A DNA stretch of 21,648 nt from NCBI GenBank assembly GCA_035575095.1, contig DATLYF010000149.1, forward strand, positions 1 through 21,648. Reading direction: 5' to 3'. This stretch comes from DATLYF01 sp035575095. GTDB lineage: Bacteria > Pseudomonadota > Gammaproteobacteria > Competibacterales > Competibacteraceae. The notes beneath the pieces were generated by a model, which saw only the letters and a list, made by a program, of their open reading frames with translations, had not been told where the DNA came from and did not search any database. The position numbers and the translations under genes are program-made. Numbering within the stretch: position 1 is the first letter of the stretch; the number at the start of each line of letters is the position of its first letter. Positions 1 through 7,285 of the stretch are shown one piece after another.

Positions 1-2002
1 CGTGGCCCTGCTGGACGAGCCGGCCATCACCGTCGACGAGCTGATGCGCCACCTGCCCGGCCCGGATTTCCCCACCGCCGGCATCATCAATGGCGCCCGC
101 GGCATCCGCGAGGCCTACCGCACCGGGCGCGGCCGCATCTACGTGCGCGCCCGCACCGAGATCGAGGTCGATGACAAGACCGGCAAGCAGACTATCGTCG
201 TCACCGAACTGCCCTACCAAGTGAACAAGGCGCGGCTGATCGAGAAGATCGCCGAACTGGTCAAGGAGAAGAGGATCGAGGGCATCACTGAACTGCGCGA
301 CGAGTCCGACAAGGACGGCATGCGCATCGTCATCGAGCTCAGGCGCGGCGAGGTGGGCGAGGTGGTGCTCAACAACCTGTTCCAGCACACCCAGATGCAG
401 AGCGTGTTCGGCATCAACATGGTGGCCTTGGTGGAGGGCCAGCCGCGGGTGCTGAACCTCAAGGAGATCCTGGAGGCCTTTCTGCGCCATCGCCGCGAGG
501 TGGTCACCCGGCGCACCGTGTTCGATCTGCGCAAGGCGCGCGAGCGCGCCCACGTGTTGGAAGGCCTGGCGGTGGCCCTGGCCAACATCGATGCGATGAT
601 CGAGCTGATCAAGACCTCGCCGGGACCGGCCGAGGCCAAGGCAGGACTGCTGGCGCGCAGCTGGGTGCCGGGCATCGTCACCGCGATGCTGGAGCGCGCC
701 GGCGCCGAGCTGACCCGGCCGGAGGAGCTGGACGAGGGGCTGGGACTGGTGGCCGACGGCTACCGCCTGTCGCCGGCCCAGGCCCAGGCCATCCTCGACC
801 TGCGCCTGCACCGCCTGACCGGGCTGGAGCAGGAGAAGATCATCGCTGAATACCGTGAGCTGCTGGCCACCATCCAGGACCTGCTGGACATCCTGATCAA
901 TCCTGACCGGCTGCAGCGGGTGATCCGCGACGAGCTGAGCGAACTCAAGGCCCAATTCGGCGACGCCCGCCGCACCGAGATCCAGGTCGACCACCTCGAT
1001 CTCTCCATCGAGGATCTGATCAGCGAGGAGGACATGGTGGTGACGCTGTCTCACGCCGGCTACGTCAAGGCCCAACCGCTCGCCGATTATCGCGCCCAGC
1101 GCCGCGGCGGGCGCGGCAAGGCAGCCACCAGCGTCAAGGAAGAGGATTTCATCGACAAGCTGTTCGTGGCCAACACCCACGATACCCTGTTGTGCTTCTC
1201 TAACCGCGGCAAGGTTTACTGGCTCAAAGTCTACGAGTTGCCCCAGGCGGGCCGCGCCGCCCGCGGCAAGCCCATCGTCAACCTGCTGCCGCTGGAGGCC
1301 GATGAGCGCATCAACGCCGTGCTGCCGGTGCGCGAGTTCGACGCCGACCACTACGTGTTCTTCGCCACCGCCCTCGGCACGGTGAAGAAGACCCCGTTGT
1401 CCGAGTACTCACGGCCGCGTCCCTCGGGGATCATCGCCTTGGACCTGCGTGAGGACGACCAGCTGGTGAACGTGGCCCTGACCGACGGCCGCCGCGACAT
1501 CATGCTGTTCTCCGATGCCGGCAAGGCGGTCCGCTTCAACGAGGACGAAGTGCGCCCCATGGGCCGTTCCGCCTGCGGCGTGCGTGGCATGCGCCTCAAT
1601 GAGGGACAGCGGGTGATCGCCCTGATCGTAGTCGAGGAGGAGGGCGACATCCTCACCGTCACCGAGCATGGCTACGGCAAGCGCACCCCGGTGGCGGAGC
1701 ATCCCCAGCACGGTCGCGGCGGCCAGGGCGTGATCGCCATCCAGACCAGCGAGCGCAACGGCAAGGTGCGCGGCGCGGTGCAGGTGCACGAGCAGCACGA
1801 GATCATGCTGATCACCGACGCCGGCACGCTGGTGCGCACCCGCGTTGCCGAGATCTCCCTGTTGTCGCGCAACACTCAGGGGGTGAAACTGATCGCCCTG
1901 CAAGGGGAGGAGCGGCTGATCGCCGTGGAGCGCATCGAGGGCGAGAACGGCGACGGCGAGTTCGGCGATGATGAGGCCGGTGCCGACGTGCTGGAAGCGT
2001 AA
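1..2002 (+). CDS. gyrA: DNA gyrase subunit A, 3' two-thirds (5' end outside window)
   Basis: GyrA is the breakage-reunion subunit of gyrase, which introduces negative supercoils as an A2B2 complex. The window holds 666 residues in frame from base 2. By alignment from memory to E. coli GyrA (875 aa) about 195 N-terminal residues, including the catalytic tyrosine and the quinolone-resistance region, lie upstream. Visible parts are the end of the winged-helix/tower region (GPDFPTAGIINGARGIREAY near residues 19-39), the coiled coil (VVTRRTVFDLRKARERAH), and the C-terminal beta-pinwheel. The pinwheel carries the GyrA box QRRGGRGK at residues 366-373 (1097-1120), which marks gyrase rather than topoisomerase IV ParC. 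The protein ends in an acidic tail (GDGEFGDDEAGADVLEA). The GTG at base 2 is an internal codon, not a start. pheA follows after 15 bp. Confidence 0.97.
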   Translation, partial: VALLDEPAITVDELMRHLPGPDFPTAGIINGARGIREAYRTGRGRIYVRARTEIEVDDKTGKQTIVVTELPYQVNKARLIEKIAELVKEKRIEGITELRDESDKDGMRIVIELRRGEVGEVVLNNLFQHTQMQSVFGINMVALVEGQPRVLNLKEILEAFLRHRREVVTRRTVFDLRKARERAHVLEGLAVALANIDAMIELIKTSPGPAEAKAGLLARSWVPGIVTAMLERAGAELTRPEELDEGLGLVADGYRLSPAQAQAILDLRLHRLTGLEQEKIIAEYRELLATIQDLLDILINPDRLQRVIRDELSELKAQFGDARRTEIQVDHLDLSIEDLISEEDMVVTLSHAGYVKAQPLADYRAQRRGGRGKAATSVKEEDFIDKLFVANTHDTLLCFSNRGKVYWLKVYELPQAGRAARGKPIVNLLPLEADERINAVLPVREFDADHYVFFATALGTVKKTPLSEYSRPRPSGIIALDLREDDQLVNVALTDGRRDIMLFSDAGKAVRFNEDEVRPMGRSACGVRGMRLNEGQRVIALIVVEEEGDILTVTEHGYGKRTPVAEHPQHGRGGQGVIAIQTSERNGKVRGAVQVHEQHEIMLITDAGTLVRTRVAEISLLSRNTQGVKLIALQGEERLIAVERIEGENGDGEFGDDEAGADVLEA

Positions 2003-2017
2003 GGGGGTGAGGCGAGC

Positions 2018-3121
2018 ATGACGGCGGACGAAGGGCTGAGCCCGGAGCAACAACTGCAGGCGGTGCGTTCCCGCATCGACCAGCTCGATCAGCAGATCCA
2101 GGCGCTCATCTCCGAACGCGCCTGCTGCGCCCAGGAAGTGGCCAAGATCAAGCAAGCCATGGGCGATACCTCCAATTTCTACCGTCCCGAGCGCGAGGCC
2201 CAGGTGCTGCGCCGGGTCAAGGAGCGCAACCGCGGACCGCTGCGCGACGAGGACATGGCGCGGCTGTTCCGCGAGATCATGTCGGTGTGCCTGGCCTTGG
2301 AGGAGCCGCTGACCGTGGCCTTCCTCGGTCCCGAGGGTACTTTCACCCAGGCCGCCGCCCTCAAGCACTTCGGCCACGCGGTGCGCACCCGTTCGCTGCG
2401 CGCCATCGACGAGGTGTTCCGCGAGGTGGAGTCGGGGGCGGCCGACTACGGCGTGGTGCCGGTGGAGAACTCCACCGAGGGTGTGGTCAACCACACCCTG
2501 GATATGTTCCTCAACTCGCCCCTCAAGATCTGCGGCGAAGTGGAGCTACGCATCCATCACCACATCGTCGGCTTCGTCGATGACCTGAAAAAGGTCAAGC
2601 GCATCTACTCCCACACCCAGTCCTTCGCCCAGTGCCGGGAATGGCTGGATCTCAACCTGCCCGACGTCGAGCGCGTGCCGGTGAGCAGCAACGGCGAGGC
2701 CGCGCGCCTGGCCAAGGAGGACCGCACCGCGGTGGCCATCGCCGGGCAGTGCGCCGCCGACATCTACGAGCTGCCGGTGCTGGTGAGCAACATCGAGGAC
2801 CAGCCCAACAACACCACCCGCTTCCTCATCATCGGCACCCGCAGCGTGCCGCCCTCGGGCAAGGACAAGACCGCCATCCTGATGTCCTCCTACAACCGCC
2901 CCGGCTCCCTGGTCAAGCTGCTGGAGCCGCTGGCCCGCCACGGCCTGACCATGACCCGCATCGAGTCACGGCCTTCGCGGCGCGGCATGTGGGACTACGT
3001 GTTCTTCGTCGACCTGGAGGGGCACAAGGAGGAGGAGCGGGTGGCCAAGGCGCTCACCGAGCTGGAGCGCGAGGCCAGCCTGTTCCGCATCCTTGGCAGC
3101 TATCCCAAGGGCGAGCTGTAA
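2018..3121 (+). CDS. pheA: Bifunctional chorismate mutase / prephenate dehydratase (P-protein)
   Basis: This 367-aa cytoplasmic enzyme converts chorismate to prephenate and then to phenylpyruvate, the committed steps to phenylalanine. Three domains are visible. An AroQ-type chorismate mutase helix bundle spans about residues 10-95 (QLQAVRSRIDQLDQQIQALI). The prephenate dehydratase spans about 96-275 (FLGPEGTFTQAA, VPVENSTEGVVNHTLDMF, and the catalytic TRF at 267-269 in NNTTRFLIIG). A C-terminal ACT domain carries the Phe-binding signatures GSLVKLL (296-302) and ESRP (316-319), so feedback inhibition by phenylalanine is expected. Length is close to that of Pseudomonas PheA. The ATG at 2018 is preceded by the purine-rich AAGGGGGTGAG, and the gap from gyrA is only 15 bp. 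In many relatives serC lies between the two genes, but not here. Confidence 0.96.
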   Translation: MTADEGLSPEQQLQAVRSRIDQLDQQIQALISERACCAQEVAKIKQAMGDTSNFYRPEREAQVLRRVKERNRGPLRDEDMARLFREIMSVCLALEEPLTVAFLGPEGTFTQAAALKHFGHAVRTRSLRAIDEVFREVESGAADYGVVPVENSTEGVVNHTLDMFLNSPLKICGEVELRIHHHIVGFVDDLKKVKRIYSHTQSFAQCREWLDLNLPDVERVPVSSNGEAARLAKEDRTAVAIAGQCAADIYELPVLVSNIEDQPNNTTRFLIIGTRSVPPSGKDKTAILMSSYNRPGSLVKLLEPLARHGLTMTRIESRPSRRGMWDYVFFVDLEGHKEEERVAKALTELEREASLFRILGSYPKGEL

Positions 3122-3157
3122 GACTCGCCATCGTTCTGCCATCGTGAGGTAACCACT

Positions 3158-4285
3158 GTGACACAGTGTGATTTCGTGCAACTGGCCGCGCCCGGGGTGC
3201 GCACCCTATCGCCCTATCTGCCCGGCAAGCCGGAGAGCGAGCTCAAGCGCGAGTTCGGCCTGAGCGAGGTCGTCAAGCTGGCCTCCAACGAGAATCCGCT
3301 CGGCCCCAGCCCCAGGGCGCTGGCCGCCATCCGCGAGGCGCTGCCGGGGCTGGCGCGCTATCCCGACGGCAACGGCTTCGAGCTGAAATCGGCCCTGGCC
3401 GCCAAGCACGGCGTGCCCATGGACTGCCTCACCCTGGGCAATGGCTCCAATGACATCCTGGACATGGTGGCGCGGGCCTTCCTCACCCCCGAGCACGAGG
3501 CGGTGTTCTCCCAGCACGCCTTCGCCGTCTACCCCATTGCCACGCAGGCGGTGGGCGCTACGGCTCGGGTGGCCCAGACCCACCCGGTCGATCACGACAT
3601 GCCCTACGGTCATGACCTGGCGGCCATGGCGGCGCTGGTCAACGAGCGCACCCGGGTGGTGTTCGTGGCCAACCCCAACAATCCCACCGGCACCTGGGTG
3701 GGTGCCCAGGCGCTGCGCGACTTCCTCGCGCGGATGCCGGCCCACGTCCTGGTGGTGGTCGACGAGGCCTATGTGGAGTATGCCGAGGGCGTCCCCGACT
3801 ACGCCAGCGCCATCGACTGGGTCGACCAATTCCCCAACCTGATCGTCTCGCGCACCTTCTCCAAGGCCTATGGCCTAGCCGGGCTGCGCGTCGGCTACGC
3901 TGTCTCCCACCCCCAGGTGGCCGATCTCCTCAACCGCGTGCGCCAGCCCTTCAACGTCAACAGCCTGGCCCTGGTGGCGGCCACCGCGGCCTTGGACGAC
4001 CTCGATTACCTGGCACGCAGCCGCGAGGTCAACCGTATCGGCATGGCACAGCTGCTGACCGGCTTCGAGAAGCTCGGCCTCAGCGCCCTGCCATCGTGTG
4101 CTAACTTCCTGTGCGTCGACATGGGCCGTCCCGGGCGCCTAGTGTTCCAGGCGCTGCTGTCCAAGGGGGTGATCCTGCGTCCGGTGGACAATTACGGCCT
4201 GCCCAATTTCCTGCGCATCACCGTCGGCACCGAGCGCGAGAACGCCCGCTGCCTGGAGGCCCTGGCCGAGGTGCTGGCGGCATGA
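3158..4285 (+). CDS. hisC: Histidinol-phosphate / aromatic aminotransferase
   Basis: This 375-aa class I/II PLP-dependent aminotransferase is of the HisC family. Seen: KLASNENPLGPSP near the N terminus, NPNNPTGTW in the middle, and SRTFSKAYGLAGLRVGYA containing the predicted Schiff-base lysine K236. The GTG start at 3158 has GTGAGGT at 3144-3150 about 7 nt upstream, and alignment to HisC N termini supports it. It sits between pheA and tyrA, so besides imidazole acetol-phosphate it probably also transaminates phenylpyruvate or 4-hydroxyphenylpyruvate. That wider specificity is known for the HisC paralogue of the aromatic supra-operon, but here it is inference. The stop overlaps the tyrA start by 4 bp (ATGA), implying translational coupling. 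Whether a second hisC exists in a his operon cannot be seen. Confidence 0.95.
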   Translation: MTQCDFVQLAAPGVRTLSPYLPGKPESELKREFGLSEVVKLASNENPLGPSPRALAAIREALPGLARYPDGNGFELKSALAAKHGVPMDCLTLGNGSNDILDMVARAFLTPEHEAVFSQHAFAVYPIATQAVGATARVAQTHPVDHDMPYGHDLAAMAALVNERTRVVFVANPNNPTGTWVGAQALRDFLARMPAHVLVVVDEAYVEYAEGVPDYASAIDWVDQFPNLIVSRTFSKAYGLAGLRVGYAVSHPQVADLLNRVRQPFNVNSLALVAATAALDDLDYLARSREVNRIGMAQLLTGFEKLGLSALPSCANFLCVDMGRPGRLVFQALLSKGVILRPVDNYGLPNFLRITVGTERENARCLEALAEVLAA

Positions 4286-5154
4286 GCGCGCCGCTGATCC
4301 AGCGCCTGTGCATCATCGGCGTCGGCCTCATCGGCGGCTCCCTGGCCCGTGCCCTGCGCGAAGCCGGGGCGGTGGGCGAGGTGGTGGGCGCCGGCCGCAA
4401 CGAGCTGCAACTGGCCAAGGCGGTGGATCTGGGCGTGGTAGACCGCTACGACACCGACCTGCCGGCCGCCGTGCACGGCTGCGACATGGTGGTGGTGGCG
4501 GTGCCGTTGGGCGCCATGGTCAAGGTGTTCGCCGCCATCGCCGACCATCTGGAGCCGGACTGCGTGCTCACCGACGTGGGCAGCGCCAAGGGCTGCGTGG
4601 TGGAGGACGTGCGCCGGGTGTTCGGCCGCATTCCGCCCAACTTCGTGCCGGGACATCCGATCGCCGGCACCGAGAAGAGCGGGGTGGAAGCCTCCTTCCC
4701 CAGCCTGTTCCAGAACCGCCGGGTGATTCTCACGCCCCTGGCCGAGACCCATGCCGGTGCCCACGACAAAGTGCGCTGCATGTGGCAGGTCACCGGCGCC
4801 GAAGTGGTGGACATGGGGGTGCGCCACCACGATGAGGTGCTGGCCGCCACCAGCCATCTGCCCCATGTGCTGGCCTACGCCCTGGTGGATTCCCTGGCGC
4901 GCATGGACGATCGCGCCGAGATCTTCCGCTATGCCGCCGGCGGCTTCCGCGATTTCACCCGCATCGCCTCCAGCGACCCGACCATGTGGCACGATATCTG
5001 TCTGGCCAACCGGGATTGCCTGCTGGAAGTGGTGGCGCAGTTCCGCTACGACCTGGAGCGGCTGACCGAGGCCGTACAGCGCGGCGACAGCGCCACCATC
5101 ATGGACATCTTCCGCCGCGCCAAGCAGGCGCGCGACAACCTCTACCGGGAATGA
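4282..5154 (+). CDS. tyrA: Prephenate/arogenate dehydrogenase
   Basis: This 290-aa NAD(P)-dependent dehydrogenase carries out oxidative decarboxylation of prephenate (or arogenate) toward tyrosine. The N-terminal Rossmann fold shows IIGVGLIGGS (Gly13, Gly15, Gly18). The helical C-terminal domain carries HPIAGTEKSG (His125) and SHLPHVLAYAL (His192/His195), the conserved histidines of the family. The start at 4282 overlaps the hisC stop as ATGA; an in-frame open stretch upstream lies inside hisC and is not part of the gene. In Pseudomonas the homologue is fused to aroA. Here the two are separate, with a 7-bp gap. No ACT domain is present, so feedback control, if any, acts in the catalytic domain. 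Substrate preference (prephenate or arogenate) cannot be read from the sequence. Confidence 0.95.
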   Translation: MSAPLIQRLCIIGVGLIGGSLARALREAGAVGEVVGAGRNELQLAKAVDLGVVDRYDTDLPAAVHGCDMVVVAVPLGAMVKVFAAIADHLEPDCVLTDVGSAKGCVVEDVRRVFGRIPPNFVPGHPIAGTEKSGVEASFPSLFQNRRVILTPLAETHAGAHDKVRCMWQVTGAEVVDMGVRHHDEVLAATSHLPHVLAYALVDSLARMDDRAEIFRYAAGGFRDFTRIASSDPTMWHDICLANRDCLLEVVAQFRYDLERLTEAVQRGDSATIMDIFRRAKQARDNLYRE

Positions 5155-5161
5155 GCCGCGC

Positions 5162-6481
5162 ATGAGCAAGAGAATCTTCGTCGTCGAACCCGGCGGCTGC
5201 CTGCGCGGGCGGCTGCGCGTGCCGGGGGACAAGTCCATCTCCCACCGCTCCATCATGTTCGGTGCCCTGGCCGAGGGGCTGACTGAGATCAGCGGCTTTC
5301 TCGAGGGCGAGGACTGCCTGCGCACCCTCAACGCCTTCCGCGCCATGGGGGTGCACATCGAGGGGCCGCAGGGCGGCCGGGTGCGCGTACACGGCGTCGG
5401 CCTGTACGGCCTCGAGGCCCCGGCCGGGGAGCTCTACATGGGCAATTCCGGCACCTCCATCCGCCTGCTCTGCGGCATCCTCGCCGGCCAGTCCTTCGAC
5501 AGCGTGCTCACCGGCGACGCCTCGTTGTCCAGGCGTCCCATGCGCCGCGTCACCGTACCGCTCGCCCAGATGGGGGCGCGCATCGATACCAGCGCGACCG
5601 GCACGCCACCGCTGCGCATCCACGGTGGCGCCCGACTCAGGGGCATCGACTACGTGCTGCCCATGGCCAGTGCCCAGGTGAAGTCCTGCCTGCTGCTGGC
5701 CGGACTGTACGCCGAGGGCGAGACCCGGGTGACCGAACCCGCGCCCACCCGTGATCACACCGAACGCATGCTGGAGGGCTTTGGCTATACCCTGCAGCGG
5801 GCCGGGCGCAGCGTCAGCCTGAGCGGCGGCGGCAAGCTCAGCGCCTGCCGCATCGACGTGCCCGCCGACATCTCCTCGGCCGCGTTCTTCCTGGTCGGGG
5901 CGAGCATCGCCCCAGGCTCCGACCTGACCCTGGAACATGTCGGCATCAACCCCACCCGCATCGGGGTGATCGAGATCCTGCGCCGCATGGGTGCCGATAT
6001 CGAGATCCTCAGCGAGCGTCTGGCCGGCGGCGAGCCGGTGGCCGATATCCGCGTGCGCTACGCGCCGCTCAAGGGCATCCGCATCCCCGAGGAACTGGTG
6101 CCGCTGGCCATCGACGAATTCCCGGCGCTGTTCGTGGCCGCCGCCTGCGCGGACGGCGAGACCGTGCTGAGCGGCGCCGAGGAACTGCGCGCCAAGGAGA
6201 GCGACCGCATCCAGGTGATGGCCGATGGGCTGACGCAGTTCGGCATCGCCGCCCGGCCCACCCCGGACGGTATCGTCATCCGCGGCGGCGAACTCGCAGG
6301 CGGCGCCGAGATCCAGACCCACCACGACCACCGCATCGCCATGAGCTTCGCCATGGCGGCGCTGCGCGCCGGCGGCACCATCCGCATCCGCGACGCCGAG
6401 TACGTCGACACCTCCTTCCCCGGTTTCGTTGCCTTGGCCGCCGGGGCGGGGCTGGCGATCCATGCCGAGGCCGCGGCATGA
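5162..6481 (+). CDS. aroA: 3-phosphoshikimate 1-carboxyvinyltransferase (EPSP synthase), class II-like
   Basis: AroA joins shikimate-3-phosphate and phosphoenolpyruvate to form EPSP, the sixth shikimate-pathway step; it is a cytoplasmic monomer. The 439 residues show GDKSISHRS (K24, S25, R29), GNSGTSIRLL (94-103), LTGDASLSRRPMRR, SAQVK (170-174), RDHTE (197-201), NPTR (263-266), RAKESDRI and HDHRIAMSFA. SAQxK, RxHxE, GDKS and NxTR together are the set used to define class II EPSP synthases, the group of Agrobacterium CP4. The residue matching glyphosate-sensitivity position Gly96 of E. coli (Ala100 in CP4) is Gly97 here. The start follows tyrA by 7 bp. The stop overlaps cmk as ATGA, so co-translation is likely. 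Confidence 0.96.
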   Translation: MSKRIFVVEPGGCLRGRLRVPGDKSISHRSIMFGALAEGLTEISGFLEGEDCLRTLNAFRAMGVHIEGPQGGRVRVHGVGLYGLEAPAGELYMGNSGTSIRLLCGILAGQSFDSVLTGDASLSRRPMRRVTVPLAQMGARIDTSATGTPPLRIHGGARLRGIDYVLPMASAQVKSCLLLAGLYAEGETRVTEPAPTRDHTERMLEGFGYTLQRAGRSVSLSGGGKLSACRIDVPADISSAAFFLVGASIAPGSDLTLEHVGINPTRIGVIEILRRMGADIEILSERLAGGEPVADIRVRYAPLKGIRIPEELVPLAIDEFPALFVAAACADGETVLSGAEELRAKESDRIQVMADGLTQFGIAARPTPDGIVIRGGELAGGAEIQTHHDHRIAMSFAMAALRAGGTIRIRDAEYVDTSFPGFVALAAGAGLAIHAEAAA

Positions 6482-7179
6482 GCCAGGCCGTGCCGGTGAT
6501 CACTGTCGACGGCCCAAGCGGGGTGGGCAAGGGCACCCTGGCGCGGCTGCTAGCCCAGCGCCTAGGCTGGCATCTGCTGGATTCGGGCGCGCTATATCGC
6601 CTTACCGCGCTTGCCGCCCAGCGCCGCGGCGTGGTCCTGGACGACGAGGCCGCGGTGGCGGCGGTGGCCGGCGCCCTGGATGTGCGCTTCGAGGTCGCGG
6701 CCGATCGCAGCATGATCATCCTGCTCGACGGCGACGATGTCAGCGACGCGATCCGCAGTGAAGAGGTGGGCAACGCCGCATCGCGGGTGGCGGTCCTGCC
6801 GGCGGTGCGCAACGCGCTGCTGGAGCGTCAGCGTGCCTTCCGCCGCCCCCCCGGGCTGGTGGCCGACGGCCGCGACATGGGTACGGTGGTGTTCCCCGAC
6901 GCCACCCTCAAACTGTTCCTCACTGCCAGCGCCGAGGAACGCGCCCGGCGGCGCTATAAGCAGTTGAAGGAAAAAGGAATGGGTGCTAGTCTTGCGGCGC
7001 TTGTCGAGGACATCGCCGAGCGTGACCGGCGCGACGCGCAACGAGCGGTGGCGCCGCTGCAGCCGGCGGAAGACGCCCACGTGGTGGACACCACCCCGCT
7101 TAGCGTCGCCGCGGTACTGGACAGAGTCTGGCCGCTGGTCGAACGGCGTCTGACAGCGGCGTCTCCGACGGGCAATTAA
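6478..7179 (+). CDS. cmk: Cytidylate kinase
   Basis: Cmk phosphorylates CMP and dCMP with ATP, recycling nucleotides from RNA turnover and from CMP released by lipid and LPS synthesis. The 233-aa protein has a P-loop GPSGVGKGT (K18), the CMP-binding DSGALYRLTALAA, and the lid-region signature DGRDMGTVVFPDATLKLFL followed by RARRRYKQL. All match the bacterial Cmk family in order and length. The ATG at 6478 overlaps the aroA stop by 4 bp, with GAGG about 7 nt upstream. It sits immediately before rpsA, as in most proteobacteria. A local AT-rich stretch (6958-6985) encodes the lysine-rich KQLKEKG and contains a possible internal promoter. Confidence 0.96.
   Translation: MSQAVPVITVDGPSGVGKGTLARLLAQRLGWHLLDSGALYRLTALAAQRRGVVLDDEAAVAAVAGALDVRFEVAADRSMIILLDGDDVSDAIRSEEVGNAASRVAVLPAVRNALLERQRAFRRPPGLVADGRDMGTVVFPDATLKLFLTASAEERARRRYKQLKEKGMGASLAALVEDIAERDRRDAQRAVAPLQPAEDAHVVDTTPLSVAAVLDRVWPLVERRLTAASPTGN
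6964..6992 (+). promoter_or_regulatory. Possible internal sigma70 promoter within cmk for rpsA
   Basis: TTGAAG (6964-6969) lies 17 nt before TAGTCT (6987-6992), which is preceded by TG at the extended -10 position. The match is partial (4/6 and 3/6). In E. coli rpsA is also transcribed from promoters inside or near cmk, so the position is plausible. The AT-richness may simply reflect lysine codons. Confidence 0.3.
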
Positions 7180-7285
7180 GAACAGTCGTTCAACCCAACC
7201 GTGGTGCGGCCGATCCGCGCCGCTGAGCCAACCAACCCGCGGGTCCTCCGGGACCGGCGGTTTAATTCATTCGAGCTAACAACCC
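7180..7285 (+). promoter_or_regulatory. Structured rpsA leader
   Basis: This 106-bp region between cmk and rpsA contains two predicted hairpins. The first pairs 7204-7209 with 7215-7220 (6 bp including one G-U, loop CCGAT). The second pairs 7237-7246 with 7251-7260 (10 bp with one G-G mismatch, loop TCCG). It is followed by AT-rich TTTAATTCATTCGAGC and an ATG with no clear Shine-Dalgarno sequence. The E. coli rpsA leader is likewise a series of hairpins lacking a good SD and is the target of S1 autoregulation. A comparable role here is inference. Confidence 0.5.

Noticed and set aside
1409..2494. Long - strand reading frame (361 codons) opposite gyrA and pheA
   Set aside because: It lies fully opposite two well-supported genes and is rich in His, Gly and Arg-type shadow composition. 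Such frames are expected in high-GC DNA.
4111..4281. N-terminal extension of tyrA upstream of 4282
   Set aside because: The open frame lies inside hisC and the extra residues are Arg/Pro-rich. TyrA homologues start just before the GxGxxG motif, and the ATGA overlap is typical.
5099..6463. Long - strand reading frame (454 codons) opposite aroA
   Set aside because: aroA is certain on the + strand with all motifs. The antisense frame is Gly/Ala/Asp/His-biased low complexity and matches no family I know.
7237..7265. rpsA-leader hairpin as an intrinsic terminator
   Set aside because: The stem is good but only TTTAATT follows, and it lies 25 bp before a highly expressed start codon. A leader structure is more likely.
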